From: an uncultured Prevotellaceae bacterium
Lineage (GTDB): Bacteria > Bacteroidota > Bacteroidia > Bacteroidales > Bacteroidaceae
DNA: 56,055 nt
Direction: 5' to 3'
NCBI GenBank assembly: GCA_900318775.1
Contig: ONLY01000015.1
Span: forward strand, 1-56,055
Part shown: piece after piece, positions 25,393 to 33,543 of the stretch
Position numbering within the stretch: position 1 is the first letter of the stretch
Layout of the letters: every line of letters begins with the position of its first letter
Notes under the pieces: generated by a model
What the model was told of the DNA's origin: nothing
The model's input: only the letters and a program-made list of their open reading frames with translations
The model's database searches: none
Made by a program: the position numbers and the translations under genes

Positions 25393-26268
25393 CTAAAAGC
25401 TGTAAGCTATGCCAGCCGACCAATAATTTTCTTTATTATCTTTGGTTCGTTCGGTAAGGCCAAAACCATATTCACCAAACAATCCCCAATCTTCCGAGAA
25501 CATAATAGAGATACAACCATGAAGACCAATCACCATGTCATGTGCGCCTTCTATGTCAGAGAATTTGACCTTGTATTTATCTTTTCCTACTCCGTATTCT
25601 GTTTTACCCGATACAACATAATCAAAATAAGGTCCCGCACCGAATGAGATACCTGCTTTTTTGCCTATAGGTACCAAATAGTTTATGCTTATCGGGACAC
25701 GAATGCTGTGCAATTCGCTATTCACCTTATTCTTGTTCTTGGATGCCGTTCCCCAACCTATACAAAACTTCAAGAAAGCTTGCTCTTCCAGAAAATAATT
25801 AGCGCCCAGTAGCATTGACATGCCGAAACCGTCCATGTCGGCTCCCTTCTCATAGGTACGTGCGAACCACCCCAACCGTCCCGTCATGTCCCATGTACCT
25901 TTTCTACTGAAACTGACTGTTGTGGAAGAAACTGTAGGAGAGGTGTAAGCACTCTCTTGTCGCTCATCCACAACCACCCGTGTTGCTGCCGTGGAGGTAG
26001 TTGCAGGAACTGATGTGGTTTCAGTGACAGGCACAGATCCATTTTCGGCCACAGACTGCTTCTCTGGCACATTCAAAACCATGCCTACATAAAAATACTC
26101 ACCAATATTAGGATTGGCCTCCTTCATGGCTGCGACTGTCACGCCATACTTCTGTGCTACACTTTCCTGTGTTTCACCACGCTGTACGGTGTGTTTCTGC
26201 ATGGTTTGAGCCAATGAAACCAAGATGTTGGCTGCCAACAAAATGATACATAAAATTGTCTTTTTCAT
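25393..26268 (-). CDS. LysM-anchored outer-membrane beta-barrel protein
   Basis: 291 residues. Signal peptide, then a complete LysM (about 25-68, HTVQRGETQESVAQKYG through YVGMVLNVP), a Thr/Ser/Val-rich linker (70-115) and a PorT-like barrel (about 120-291, GRLGWFARTYEKGADMDGFG; LFGEYGFGLTERTKDNKENY). LysM plus barrel would tether the outer membrane to peptidoglycan, an OmpA-like role reached by other parts. That role is inferred from the domains. Confidence 0.78.
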   Translation of the reverse strand: MKKTILCIILLAANILVSLAQTMQKHTVQRGETQESVAQKYGVTVAAMKEANPNIGEYFYVGMVLNVPEKQSVAENGSVPVTETTSVPATTSTAATRVVVDERQESAYTSPTVSSTTVSFSRKGTWDMTGRLGWFARTYEKGADMDGFGMSMLLGANYFLEEQAFLKFCIGWGTASKNKNKVNSELHSIRVPISINYLVPIGKKAGISFGAGPYFDYVVSGKTEYGVGKDKYKVKFSDIEGAHDMVIGLHGCISIMFSEDWGLFGEYGFGLTERTKDNKENYWSAGIAYSF

Positions 26269-26289
26269 AGTGTTCTGATTTTATTAAGG

Positions 26290-27180
26290 TTATAACTTTT
26301 TTTGAATGACTAAATAGTTCGACACACTCCAGAAGGCGTTAGGATTGGTTATCCGTAGTTTGATGGTGTTACCTTCATTTGCGATGGTGTAGGACGAGGA
26401 GGGCATGGCCGTAAGAATCTCAATATTCTTGGCGAGAATATCCACCTCCACGTATGAGCGAATATCGACCTTCATGAAGCCTGCATTAGCGAAGTTCGAC
26501 ACATTCAGTTTCTTCTTCGACAAAAAGCCACCGCCCGACAAGATACCTGCCTGTTGGAGTTCCTTCTTCGTGCCAATCTTCACGTAGCATTCGTTGATAA
26601 CCGCACTTTGAGTCACCAGTGCCTCGCCCTGCTTGTTCACCTCCTCGGTCAATTTTTCGTTAGAGGCCGTCAGCGTGGTCACTTTCTTGCGCAACTGCTG
26701 TATATCCACATTCTTGCTGTTCAAACTCGCCTGCAAGGCGGCAATCGTCTTGTTCTTCTCGTCCAGTTGCTGATTCAGGTGAGTGATGATGTTCTTGAGG
26801 CTCCCCATACTTGCCCCACGGCTCTTCAGTGTGTCCTCCAACTGCGCAATGCGGTTGCGCTGCCGCTCCAGCAGAGCAGCAAAGGCATTCAGATTGGCCT
26901 TCAGTTCCTCCCTGTTCATCTTCTTTCCTTCCATGCCCTTACCGTCTCCCATCAGTAGCTCTTCCTGTGCGGCAATGCTGTCCAGTCCTTCCGACACCAC
27001 AGCCATGAACTCCGAAATGTCCTTCAGTTGGCTCGCCTGGGCGGCATTCGCCGCCTCCAGCGAGTCAACCTGAGACTGTAACTCACCTATCTCCTCCGCT
27101 TGATTTCCATGACAAGAAAAACATGCAATCAACAGAGGCAGGATGAAAAGAGCCACATTATTTTTTTTCATGTATTTCAT
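26290..27180 (-). CDS. Coiled-coil lipoprotein
   Basis: 296 residues from the ATG at 27180 (or 293 from 27171). Signal peptide with lipobox FSC (LLIACFSC). A long coiled coil follows (about 30-205: EIGELQSQVDSLEAANAAQ; LKANLNAFAALLERQRNRI; RKKVTTLTASNEKLTEEV), then a globular C-terminal domain of about 90 residues (SKKKLNVSNFANAGFMKVDI to SNYLVIQKKL). Similar envelope proteins of unknown function are common in Bacteroidales. An earlier in-frame start would overlap the upstream gene and is rejected. Confidence 0.8.
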   Translation of the reverse strand: MKYMKKNNVALFILPLLIACFSCHGNQAEEIGELQSQVDSLEAANAAQASQLKDISEFMAVVSEGLDSIAAQEELLMGDGKGMEGKKMNREELKANLNAFAALLERQRNRIAQLEDTLKSRGASMGSLKNIITHLNQQLDEKNKTIAALQASLNSKNVDIQQLRKKVTTLTASNEKLTEEVNKQGEALVTQSAVINECYVKIGTKKELQQAGILSGGGFLSKKKLNVSNFANAGFMKVDIRSYVEVDILAKNIEILTAMPSSSYTIANEGNTIKLRITNPNAFWSVSNYLVIQKKL

Positions 27181-27211
27181 GATTTGCTTTTTGAGGCAGA
27201 TGTCCTTACTA

Positions 27212-27613
27212 TCATTTTGACAACGTGAAGTCCGAATATGACCCAATAGGTTTTATATAAGTGGTATGATACTCAAACTGTTGGTTAAAATCATTTGTCA
27301 CACCATCCTCTCCTGCTATGACACCTTTGCATGTGATAGTGGAGCCACTCATGCTGTAACTGAAATTGGCCACACGATAATAGACACGTGACGAATATGT
27401 AAATGTTCCCATACGGTCTTCGCCAAAGGTCACACTCATGCTACGCACTGTTCCTGTTGCAGAAGTGGTTAAAGAACCGCTCCATGTGCCATAGACTTCT
27501 GACGGAATGGAACTGCCAGAATCACCGTCATCCTTGCTGCATGAGAAGAAACTCATGCTCAGCACCATTACTGTTAGGATGGGTAAAAAACGGGTGAAAA
27601 TATTCTTTTCCAT
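27212..27613 (-). CDS. Small lipoprotein with a lipocalin-like fold
   Basis: 133 residues from the ATG at 27613 (MEKNIFTRF). Lipobox FSC followed by SKDDGDSG, the acidic sorting-type signal common on Bacteroidota surface lipoproteins. The rest is beta-rich (GTWSGSLTTSATGTVRSMS; FTYSSRVYYRV), compatible with a small lipocalin or beta-sandwich domain. No specific family. Confidence 0.7.
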   Translation of the reverse strand: MEKNIFTRFLPILTVMVLSMSFFSCSKDDGDSGSSIPSEVYGTWSGSLTTSATGTVRSMSVTFGEDRMGTFTYSSRVYYRVANFSYSMSGSTITCKGVIAGEDGVTNDFNQQFEYHTTYIKPIGSYSDFTLSK

Positions 27614-27672
27614 ACAATATTTAGAGGTAAGCAGCATGCTCATCCTCGGATTGAGGATGAACATGCCTTTTA

Positions 27673-28134
27673 TTAAAGTGACGTCTGCTCGGTTCTAACA
27701 AAACTCGTCTCCACGAAGTCGTCATATTCATCGTTATAGGATTCTACGACGAGCCTGTTTCTATTAAGACTCATAACATCCATCTCCAACATATTTCCTA
27801 CAACAAAATCAGAGTCATTGCTCTTGGTTATGGTCAGATAGAGGGTACCATCTTCATACTCATATCGACCTTCGACAACAACATCTTCATAACCACCGTG
27901 CCGATATGGGACACGCTCCAACAACTTGAACTTACCGTTGGAGTAGAGCAGGAGAAGAGTCTCATTCTCTTGACTACCATCTATTTCCGAGTGATACCAA
28001 CTTCCTATGATAGGATTATTGGCATCATAAGCAAGACTCCCTGCATTGTCATCATCTTTACTACACGAAGCGAAACCTACACACAGCATAGCCACCATCA
28101 GGATGGACATCATGCTCAAAAATACTTTTTTCAT
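27673..28134 (-). CDS. Lipocalin-like lipoprotein
   Basis: 153 residues from the ATG at 28134. The signal peptide MKKVFLSMMSILMVAMLCVG, with lipobox then SKDDDNAG, is nearly identical at the DNA level to that of the BACON lipoprotein 3.4 kb upstream. The mature part reads NPIIGSWYHSEIDG then FKLLERVPYRHGG and GRYEYEDGTLYLTI, typical of lipocalin-like domains. Probably surface-exposed. Confidence 0.72.
   Translation of the reverse strand: MKKVFLSMMSILMVAMLCVGFASCSKDDDNAGSLAYDANNPIIGSWYHSEIDGSQENETLLLLYSNGKFKLLERVPYRHGGYEDVVVEGRYEYEDGTLYLTITKSNDSDFVVGNMLEMDVMSLNRNRLVVESYNDEYDDFVETSFVRTEQTSL
28058..28122. repeat. Exact 65-bp direct repeat, copy 1
   Basis: Identical to 31448-31512 in the same orientation. 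It encodes most of the lipoprotein signal peptide of the gene starting at 28134. The pair flanks the C10 protease gene and could mediate its loss by recombination. Confidence 0.9.
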
Positions 28135-28156
28135 TTGATTGTTTTGTTTTTCATGG

Positions 28157-30295
28157 TTAATGAATAATAACTTTTCGACCATTTTGGATATAGATTCCAG
28201 GACGTGAACGCATCATTTCTTGGGTTACAGGAATGCCTGTAAGGGTGAATGGCGTCTCATTGCCTCTTGTGCCTTGATCTCTTATGGGTTGTTTAATTGC
28301 TGTGGGAACAACTATGTAGGAATTTCCTTGAATTGTGGCTGTTCCTTCGGATATTTCGACATCGAAGTACAGTTCAGAAGGGTCAGCCATTGTTGTTGAC
28401 CAATCGTAATGTTGAAGGTATGTATATCGTTCTTCTATTATGCTTCTCACTCCCACGTATAGACGATACCTTCCGTCAGGCCAAGTGCCAGAAAGTTTTC
28501 CCTCCAAGTGGACATGTTCTGGCAGTGTTGTCCATTGTTCTAATTCTCCTGCTGTCGCAGAATCGCCAAAGGCTTGGATTGTCTGGCCGTAACGATTTGC
28601 CAGAATCATTCTTAATGTACCCACGAATGTCTCTTCTTGAAGAGAACCTACTTCATAGAGGTTTAAGGCAATAGTCTGTCCGTCGGTCGAATTTGCCAAT
28701 TCAGCCTCACTACAACCGAGCGAAGATTCTGTTTCGTAGTTCTCCTCATCCGATTCTGAATTTAGAACGATTAAGGATGCATGTCTTTTTGAACAGACAA
28801 TATTCCATAAGTCGAAATCGTTTTGTCTTGATTTCAATAACAATGTATATTCTCCCTCTTTAGCATTGGAGGGAAGTGTGACATCAATCACAAAATTCCG
28901 CTGCCCTTCCAAAGAGTTCCATTCGTCAATGTACGTACTCGCAAGAATGGTTTCGGTTCCGTCTTCTGAAACCATCACCACTGCCACTTCACCCTTGAAC
29001 GGATTGTAGGAAAGGTTATAGCATAACGCTGAATACACCCTGACCCTTTCCCCTGCTTTAGCACGTTGGGTCGAGACCCTCAGATTGTCGGTACATAAAT
29101 AACTCAGTCCATCGGAAATTCCGTCTTCAGGCTTAATGCCTATAACCATCTGTTGTTCGTCGATAAACCCTTGCCTTGTGCCGAAAGAGTTACCTTCGCG
29201 TGGATGCAGAGATGCGATTTGGTAGTATCCGTCACATTCGCCATTCCACCCCCAGTTGACATGGTAGTCTGGATACACGTTGCCTTGAGACATTTTGTAA
29301 CCGTCAATCACAAAAGAGTGTCCACCGTCAGAAGTGTTGGAACCAGCATAGTTCACAGGTCTTCCTTCATTCAGTTCTCGAATCAGCAGACGATGCCAAT
29401 CTTCGGCCGTACAATAGTTCCGCAACAGGAGAGCTGCATCTCTGTCATAGGAGAAGTTTTCCACGTATGCTTTAAGCAGATTCTGTTGATAAGAGCCACT
29501 TCCATCTGGTGAATAGTCCATATGTACAGCAAGGCCACAATCATACATCAATGTAGCGACGGCATTTGCTTCATCTTCTGTATAACCCTCTTCATAGCGG
29601 TCTTTCATCTGATTCCATGCAAATGTATCTTCAGTCAAGTCTCTGGCCATATAGAGTCCGTGTGTCTCTGTCTGGTATTCGACTTTGCCTTTAGGAGATT
29701 CTGGATAAGAATAACGTTTCATGACCTGTGCCATTGCTGTGGCAACGCATCCAGTCACACATCGTTGCTTCCGATACGATGGACATAACAGATTATACGG
29801 TTCTTCCTGTCCCCAAGCCACTTCGCCCAGCAAAGGTGCGATGCCTTCTTCATTTACCAAACTTTTCAGCAATGTTTTTGCCGTATTATCTTCCTCGTCT
29901 GATAGATTGGAGAACGCCTCTACATAACTGTTCAGCCAGTAAGTTACATTGGGGGGAATGTTGTCTGCATCGAACCTACCACAAGTGGAATAGCCCAAGA
30001 TGTGAGGCATCCTTTTGTCGCCCGAAACCAAGACAAAGCCCCGTCCGTCTGCGCCTGTATAGAGATAAAAGGCTTCTTTTCCCTCTGACAATTTTGCCGG
30101 ACATAGTTGGGATGATTGTCGTTTGCATACAAATTCGGAAGAAGAGGATATTCTATATTTGTCATGGAATTGTCGCACGATGTTCCCAATATCCTCTTTA
30201 CTTCGTGGCTGCGCAAAGCAAATATAGGTGAGCAAGTTGCAGCATAGAAATGCTGCAACTTGCCTAATGAGGTGCCGTTTCAGAAGCCGAGTCAT
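28157..30295 (-). CDS. C10 family (streptopain/interpain-like) cysteine protease
   Basis: 712 residues. Signal peptide (about 1-29), an inhibitory propeptide (about 30-155, with GFVLVSGDKRMPHILGYS), then the catalytic domain. The nucleophile Cys is in CVTGCVATAMAQVMKRYSYP and the His in DGGHSFVIDGY; NWGWNGECDGYYQI is also conserved. About 300 C-terminal residues form beta-sandwich domains. The end GIYIQNGRKVIIH resembles type IX secretion sorting domains, suggesting surface export. Relatives are SpeB and interpain A of Prevotella intermedia. Flanked by 65-bp repeats. Confidence 0.9.
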   Translation of the reverse strand: MTRLLKRHLIRQVAAFLCCNLLTYICFAQPRSKEDIGNIVRQFHDKYRISSSSEFVCKRQSSQLCPAKLSEGKEAFYLYTGADGRGFVLVSGDKRMPHILGYSTCGRFDADNIPPNVTYWLNSYVEAFSNLSDEEDNTAKTLLKSLVNEEGIAPLLGEVAWGQEEPYNLLCPSYRKQRCVTGCVATAMAQVMKRYSYPESPKGKVEYQTETHGLYMARDLTEDTFAWNQMKDRYEEGYTEDEANAVATLMYDCGLAVHMDYSPDGSGSYQQNLLKAYVENFSYDRDAALLLRNYCTAEDWHRLLIRELNEGRPVNYAGSNTSDGGHSFVIDGYKMSQGNVYPDYHVNWGWNGECDGYYQIASLHPREGNSFGTRQGFIDEQQMVIGIKPEDGISDGLSYLCTDNLRVSTQRAKAGERVRVYSALCYNLSYNPFKGEVAVVMVSEDGTETILASTYIDEWNSLEGQRNFVIDVTLPSNAKEGEYTLLLKSRQNDFDLWNIVCSKRHASLIVLNSESDEENYETESSLGCSEAELANSTDGQTIALNLYEVGSLQEETFVGTLRMILANRYGQTIQAFGDSATAGELEQWTTLPEHVHLEGKLSGTWPDGRYRLYVGVRSIIEERYTYLQHYDWSTTMADPSELYFDVEISEGTATIQGNSYIVVPTAIKQPIRDQGTRGNETPFTLTGIPVTQEMMRSRPGIYIQNGRKVIIH

Positions 30296-30324
30296 GGTAT
30301 TATTCCATTTATTAGAACGAAACT

Positions 30325-31524
30325 TTATTGTACACGGATTACTTTAACACCTTTTCTCAACTCGCTCATCTGCTGCTTGGTCGGAATTCTGCGTGGAGCA
30401 TTCGATCCGGACTCTTTGACACCCTTCTTCACTTTCTGCACAACAGGTCCATTGGCAGAAGACGTGAGATCACGGTAGCCCATCTCATGTTCAGCCGAAT
30501 AGTTATTAGCATCATCGATTCCCCATGTACCAAAGAAGCATTTGCTCGTTGTACGAGTGTAAGAGAAAGTCTGCTCGTTGATAGCATACTCAGAAGGATT
30601 TTCTTCAATGACTGGTTTGTAGATTGAATGAGCAAGGAATGCGTATGGTGTTGATAACCATAAGTCATGCAGTCCTTCAGCCACATCTCCTTCTGCCATG
30701 AAATAATAGTATTTTGCACATCTGGTTCCTTTTGCTCCTTGTTTTTTGGTGACGGGTGACCATTGGCTGCTTGTGTATCCAATATTATACACAGGCATAT
30801 CTGCATAAACGGTAGGCTGTATTGCTTTTATCTTTTTCATAGTCATCGGACCGTATTTGTGAGTGCCATCGGCATTGTTCTCATTACCATAGGCCGCAAC
30901 ACAATAGACGATGGTTGTGCCAGGATCAACAATAGGCGACACGGTCCAGTCCACCTTTCCGCTATATTCTTTTTCCTCCATCAACATATTGTAAAGGTCA
31001 CGCTCTGTAAGCACATCCGTGGCGGATTCTGTAACGAAAGCCTCTCTGTATCCTTTAGTGTTTGAACCAAAAGTGAGATCGGCAGCAAAGCCATCGGACA
31101 TAACCGTTAGATTAGACAAAGAAACTCTAAGATTTGAGGGCAACACTCCCTTCTGTTCAACTGTGAGGGTTGCGGCCGAGGAAAGAGTTGTGACAGTTAG
31201 CACTGCACTGCGAGATTCGTCCGAAAAGTTTTCAGAAGTGGCCGTAATGGTAACATTGGTTCTTCCCGTGCCTGACGTGGCAGTTAAATGAAGCCAATCC
31301 GGCTGTCCGGAAATGTTCCAATTTCCTTCTGTAATGACGGTGAAAGATGTGGAACTACCATTGTTCCCTAAGAGTGAAGACGTGGAAGGTGACACGGATA
31401 CATCAGTCGAAGCAGGAGATGGACTTGCGTCATCGTCACCACCGTCCTTACTACACGAAGCGAAACCTACACACAGCATAGCCACCATCAGGATGGACAT
31501 CATGCTCAAAAAATACTTTTTCAT
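30325..31524 (-). CDS. BACON-domain surface lipoprotein
   Basis: 399 residues. Lipobox in VGFASC, then an acidic SKDGGDDD signal. A BACON domain spans about 40-125 (TEGNWNISGQPDWLHLTATS; RSAVLTVTTLSSAATLTVEQ), often a carbohydrate- or mucin-associated module. Residues 130-225 look like a fibronectin-type beta domain (WTVSPIVDPGTTIVYCVAAY). The C-terminal part is unassigned and ends basic (KQQMSELRKGVKVIRVQ). It lies 29 bp before the C10 protease, so the two may be co-transcribed and work together at the surface. Confidence 0.8.
   Translation of the reverse strand: MKKYFLSMMSILMVAMLCVGFASCSKDGGDDDASPSPASTDVSVSPSTSSLLGNNGSSTSFTVITEGNWNISGQPDWLHLTATSGTGRTNVTITATSENFSDESRSAVLTVTTLSSAATLTVEQKGVLPSNLRVSLSNLTVMSDGFAADLTFGSNTKGYREAFVTESATDVLTERDLYNMLMEEKEYSGKVDWTVSPIVDPGTTIVYCVAAYGNENNADGTHKYGPMTMKKIKAIQPTVYADMPVYNIGYTSSQWSPVTKKQGAKGTRCAKYYYFMAEGDVAEGLHDLWLSTPYAFLAHSIYKPVIEENPSEYAINEQTFSYTRTTSKCFFGTWGIDDANNYSAEHEMGYRDLTSSANGPVVQKVKKGVKESGSNAPRRIPTKQQMSELRKGVKVIRVQ
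31448..31512. repeat. Exact 65-bp direct repeat, copy 2
   Basis: Identical to 28058-28122; encodes the signal peptide of the BACON lipoprotein. Confidence 0.9.
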
Positions 31525-31600
31525 TTCGATTGTTTTTTTGCAGCCTATAAGTCTCCTGATTCGGCAAGATGTAAAGATTTAGGTTAAGACCATGATAAAC

Positions 31601-32006
31601 AAAAAAAACGTGAGACCTGTATTCGCCACCCGTCCCACGTTCCGAGGCTCCTGAGAATTGCCCATGCAGTCAGAACGAGCAACTCTAAGACCTCACGCCG
31701 ATATATTATATAGTACACTCATGCACCACCACTACATTACAATATAGCAACACTTCTCCTGTATGAGAGGAAGTTTGTGCTATATGTAAAATAATGTGTA
31801 CAATGAGGGCTGTCATATAACATACCCATGAGCATCCATCGTTGCAATGTCCATTGACTGCGTTAGAAATTTTCTCAGGATTTCAGAACGTCAAGAACAA
31901 AGCGCGTGATAAACGCTTTTTCCATTTATGGTATCCCCACGGCACTGGTTCGCCACAGCGAAGGAGCCTTTCCCGCCACTCTGAAGGTGGCTTCGGCGTG
32001 AAGATG
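31601..32006 (-). ncRNA. Candidate structured non-coding RNA, about 400 nt
   Basis: No protein gene occupies 31583-32226. A consensus promoter (32041-32010) points into the region. The predicted RNA has four structured parts. (1) 32009-31935: outer stem CCCCA/UGGGG enclosing CAC..CGAAG with CUUCG..GUG and a GCCAC/GUGGC hairpin. (2) 31919-31899: AAAGCG/CGCUUU. (3) A long AU-rich hairpin, GUACAC (31801-31796 area) to GUGUAC (31728-31723), with UAUAGCA/UGCUAUA inside. (4) 31697-31609: a 10-bp closing stem CGUGAGGUCU/AGGUCUCACG with an internal GAGUUGC/GCAAUUC hairpin, ending in eight T. It lacks the RNase P, tmRNA and SRP signatures I know. A 6S-type role or a multicopy element is possible. Confidence 0.5.
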
Positions 32007-32009
32007 GGG

Positions 32010-32041
32010 CAAAAGTAATGTTTTTGGCGGAAATAAACAAA
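32010..32041 (-). promoter_or_regulatory. Consensus Bacteroidota promoter of the candidate RNA
   Basis: On the minus strand TTTG (32041-32038), a 20-bp spacer, then TACTTTTG (32017-32010), a full match to TTTG/TAnnTTTG. The start would fall near 32006, at the first base-paired nucleotides of the structured RNA. Confidence 0.65.
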
Positions 32042-32132
32042 GAAAAGGATGAAAAAATTTGAAGAAATGCAAAAAATGTTCAAATTAAATGTGCGTTTCG
32101 TGTTTGAACCTTTTTTATCAGGTTGTATTAAG

Positions 32133-32194
32133 CGTAGCCGAGGAGTACGATAAGGTGTACCCCTCGGCTACGGCACGGCGTAGTCGAGGGGTAC
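32133..32194. repeat. Three alternating 16-bp palindromic units
   Basis: CGTAGCCGAGGAGTAC (32133-32148), its inverse GTACCCCTCGGCTACG (32157-32172) and CGTAGTCGAGGGGTAC (32179-32194), separated by 8 and 6 bp. The units can form alternative hairpins. It lies just downstream of the MFS gene ending at 32227 and has the same triple design as 13065-13129 with unrelated sequence. Confidence 0.75.
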
Positions 32195-32226
32195 AGTTTT
32201 ATGAAGAAGGAAAAGTGGGGGATGAG

Positions 32227-33543
32227 TTATTCTTTGTGGTCTTCAATCTTCACGCAAGCGGTGACGGTGAAGGTAACAAGACAGAATGCCATCACCAGCC
32301 AAAAGAAGTTCTGATAGCCGATGTTCTCAGAGATGAGGCCGGAAAGCATACCTGGAATCATCACACCACCAAGATACTGACCTGCGGTACAGATGGAGAA
32401 AACTGCTGTGGAGCGATCACCTCGAGAGAAAGTGACGAGGAAGAGAGTGTAAGCAGCAAAGCCAAGGCCATAACCTACCTGCTCAACGCACACACAAGTA
32501 CCTGCAAGCCACAGGTCGGTAGTGGGGAAATAACTAAGATAGACATACACAATATCAGGCAACGTGATACAAAGCACAAGAGGCCAGAGGCACTTCTTCA
32601 ATCCCCATTTTGATACAGCCCAACCGCCGACGATACCACCCAGCAGCAAACCGATGACACCCAAAGTACCGTATATAAGCCCAAAATCCACATCGCTCAT
32701 GGCAAGTCCGCCTTCAGCAGCGCTGCGAGTAAGGAAAAGCGGCACAATCTTAGTGAGCAGTCCTTCGGGCAAGCGGAACAAGAGGATGAAGCAGAGGGCA
32801 GAAACAAGATGAGGCTTAGTAATGAACACTTTCAAGGTGCGGCCAAACTCTCGCATTTGCTCCATAAAGTCAAAGCGATCATGCACTACCGTTTCCACAC
32901 GGGGCAAGATAAAGGCATGATACAGAGCCAACAGCAACATGAGCACACCCAAGATAACAAACACAACCATCCACTCGAAATGTGGCAACAAGAATGAGCA
33001 TTGGGGGTGAGCAGATGATGCCTTTGAAATTTCTTGAAGGAAGCCTGCCAACAACACCAGCCCTCCTTGGCCTATAACCATACCAATACGGTAGAACGTG
33101 TTACGCACACCCACATAGAGTTCTTGCTTCTTTTCAGGCAATCCTATAATGTAGAAACCATCAGCGGAAATATCATGCGTAGCACTGGCAAACGCTACCA
33201 GCATAAAGATAGCCAATGTGCCTTTCAGCCAGAACTCTGTGGGCAATGTGAAAGCCACTAATGCTAGCGCAACACCCATCAGAAACTGCATGGAGACAAT
33301 CCACCAACGCTTTGTTTTCAAATTGTCAATAATAGGGCTCCATATTGGTTTAATGACCCACGGCAAACCGAGCCAGCCTGTATAAAAGGTAATTTGACCA
33401 TCAGTAAGGCCAAATTCCTTAAACATGATGACGGAGATAAGCATCACCGCTGAGAATGGCAATGCCTCACCCAAATAAAGAGAAGGCACCCATGCGCCAG
33501 CCCATACGTCTGACGACTTCTTTTGAGAGGATTGATTATTCAT
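32227..33543 (-). CDS. MFS transporter, AmpG-like
   Basis: 438 residues with about 12 hydrophobic segments. The start (WVPSLYLGEALPFSAVMLIS) and FYTGWLGLPWVIKPIWSPIID resemble AmpG-type muropeptide permeases of the inner membrane, which import GlcNAc-anhydroMurNAc peptides. It starts inside the 3' end of the next MFS gene (8-bp overlap), so the two are coupled. With the SpoIID/LytB gene in the same run, a cell-wall recycling role is plausible but the substrate is inferred. Confidence 0.82.
   Translation of the reverse strand: MNNQSSQKKSSDVWAGAWVPSLYLGEALPFSAVMLISVIMFKEFGLTDGQITFYTGWLGLPWVIKPIWSPIIDNLKTKRWWIVSMQFLMGVALALVAFTLPTEFWLKGTLAIFMLVAFASATHDISADGFYIIGLPEKKQELYVGVRNTFYRIGMVIGQGGLVLLAGFLQEISKASSAHPQCSFLLPHFEWMVVFVILGVLMLLLALYHAFILPRVETVVHDRFDFMEQMREFGRTLKVFITKPHLVSALCFILLFRLPEGLLTKIVPLFLTRSAAEGGLAMSDVDFGLIYGTLGVIGLLLGGIVGGWAVSKWGLKKCLWPLVLCITLPDIVYVYLSYFPTTDLWLAGTCVCVEQVGYGLGFAAYTLFLVTFSRGDRSTAVFSICTAGQYLGGVMIPGMLSGLISENIGYQNFFWLVMAFCLVTFTVTACVKIEDHKE

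Noticed and set aside
31601-32006. RNase P RNA, tmRNA or SRP RNA
   Set aside because: None of their core motifs (GAGGAAAGUC, a tRNA-like end with tag frame, or the GGAAG/AGCA Alu-S core) can be seen.
31883-32083. 66-codon minus-strand frame rich in Arg and Trp
   Set aside because: It spans the consensus promoter and the first domain of the candidate RNA; the base pairing explains the sequence better than coding.
32227-33543. Nucleoside or sugar MFS symporter
   Set aside because: The N-terminal pattern and coupling to a SpoIID gene fit AmpG better, though substrate remains unproved.
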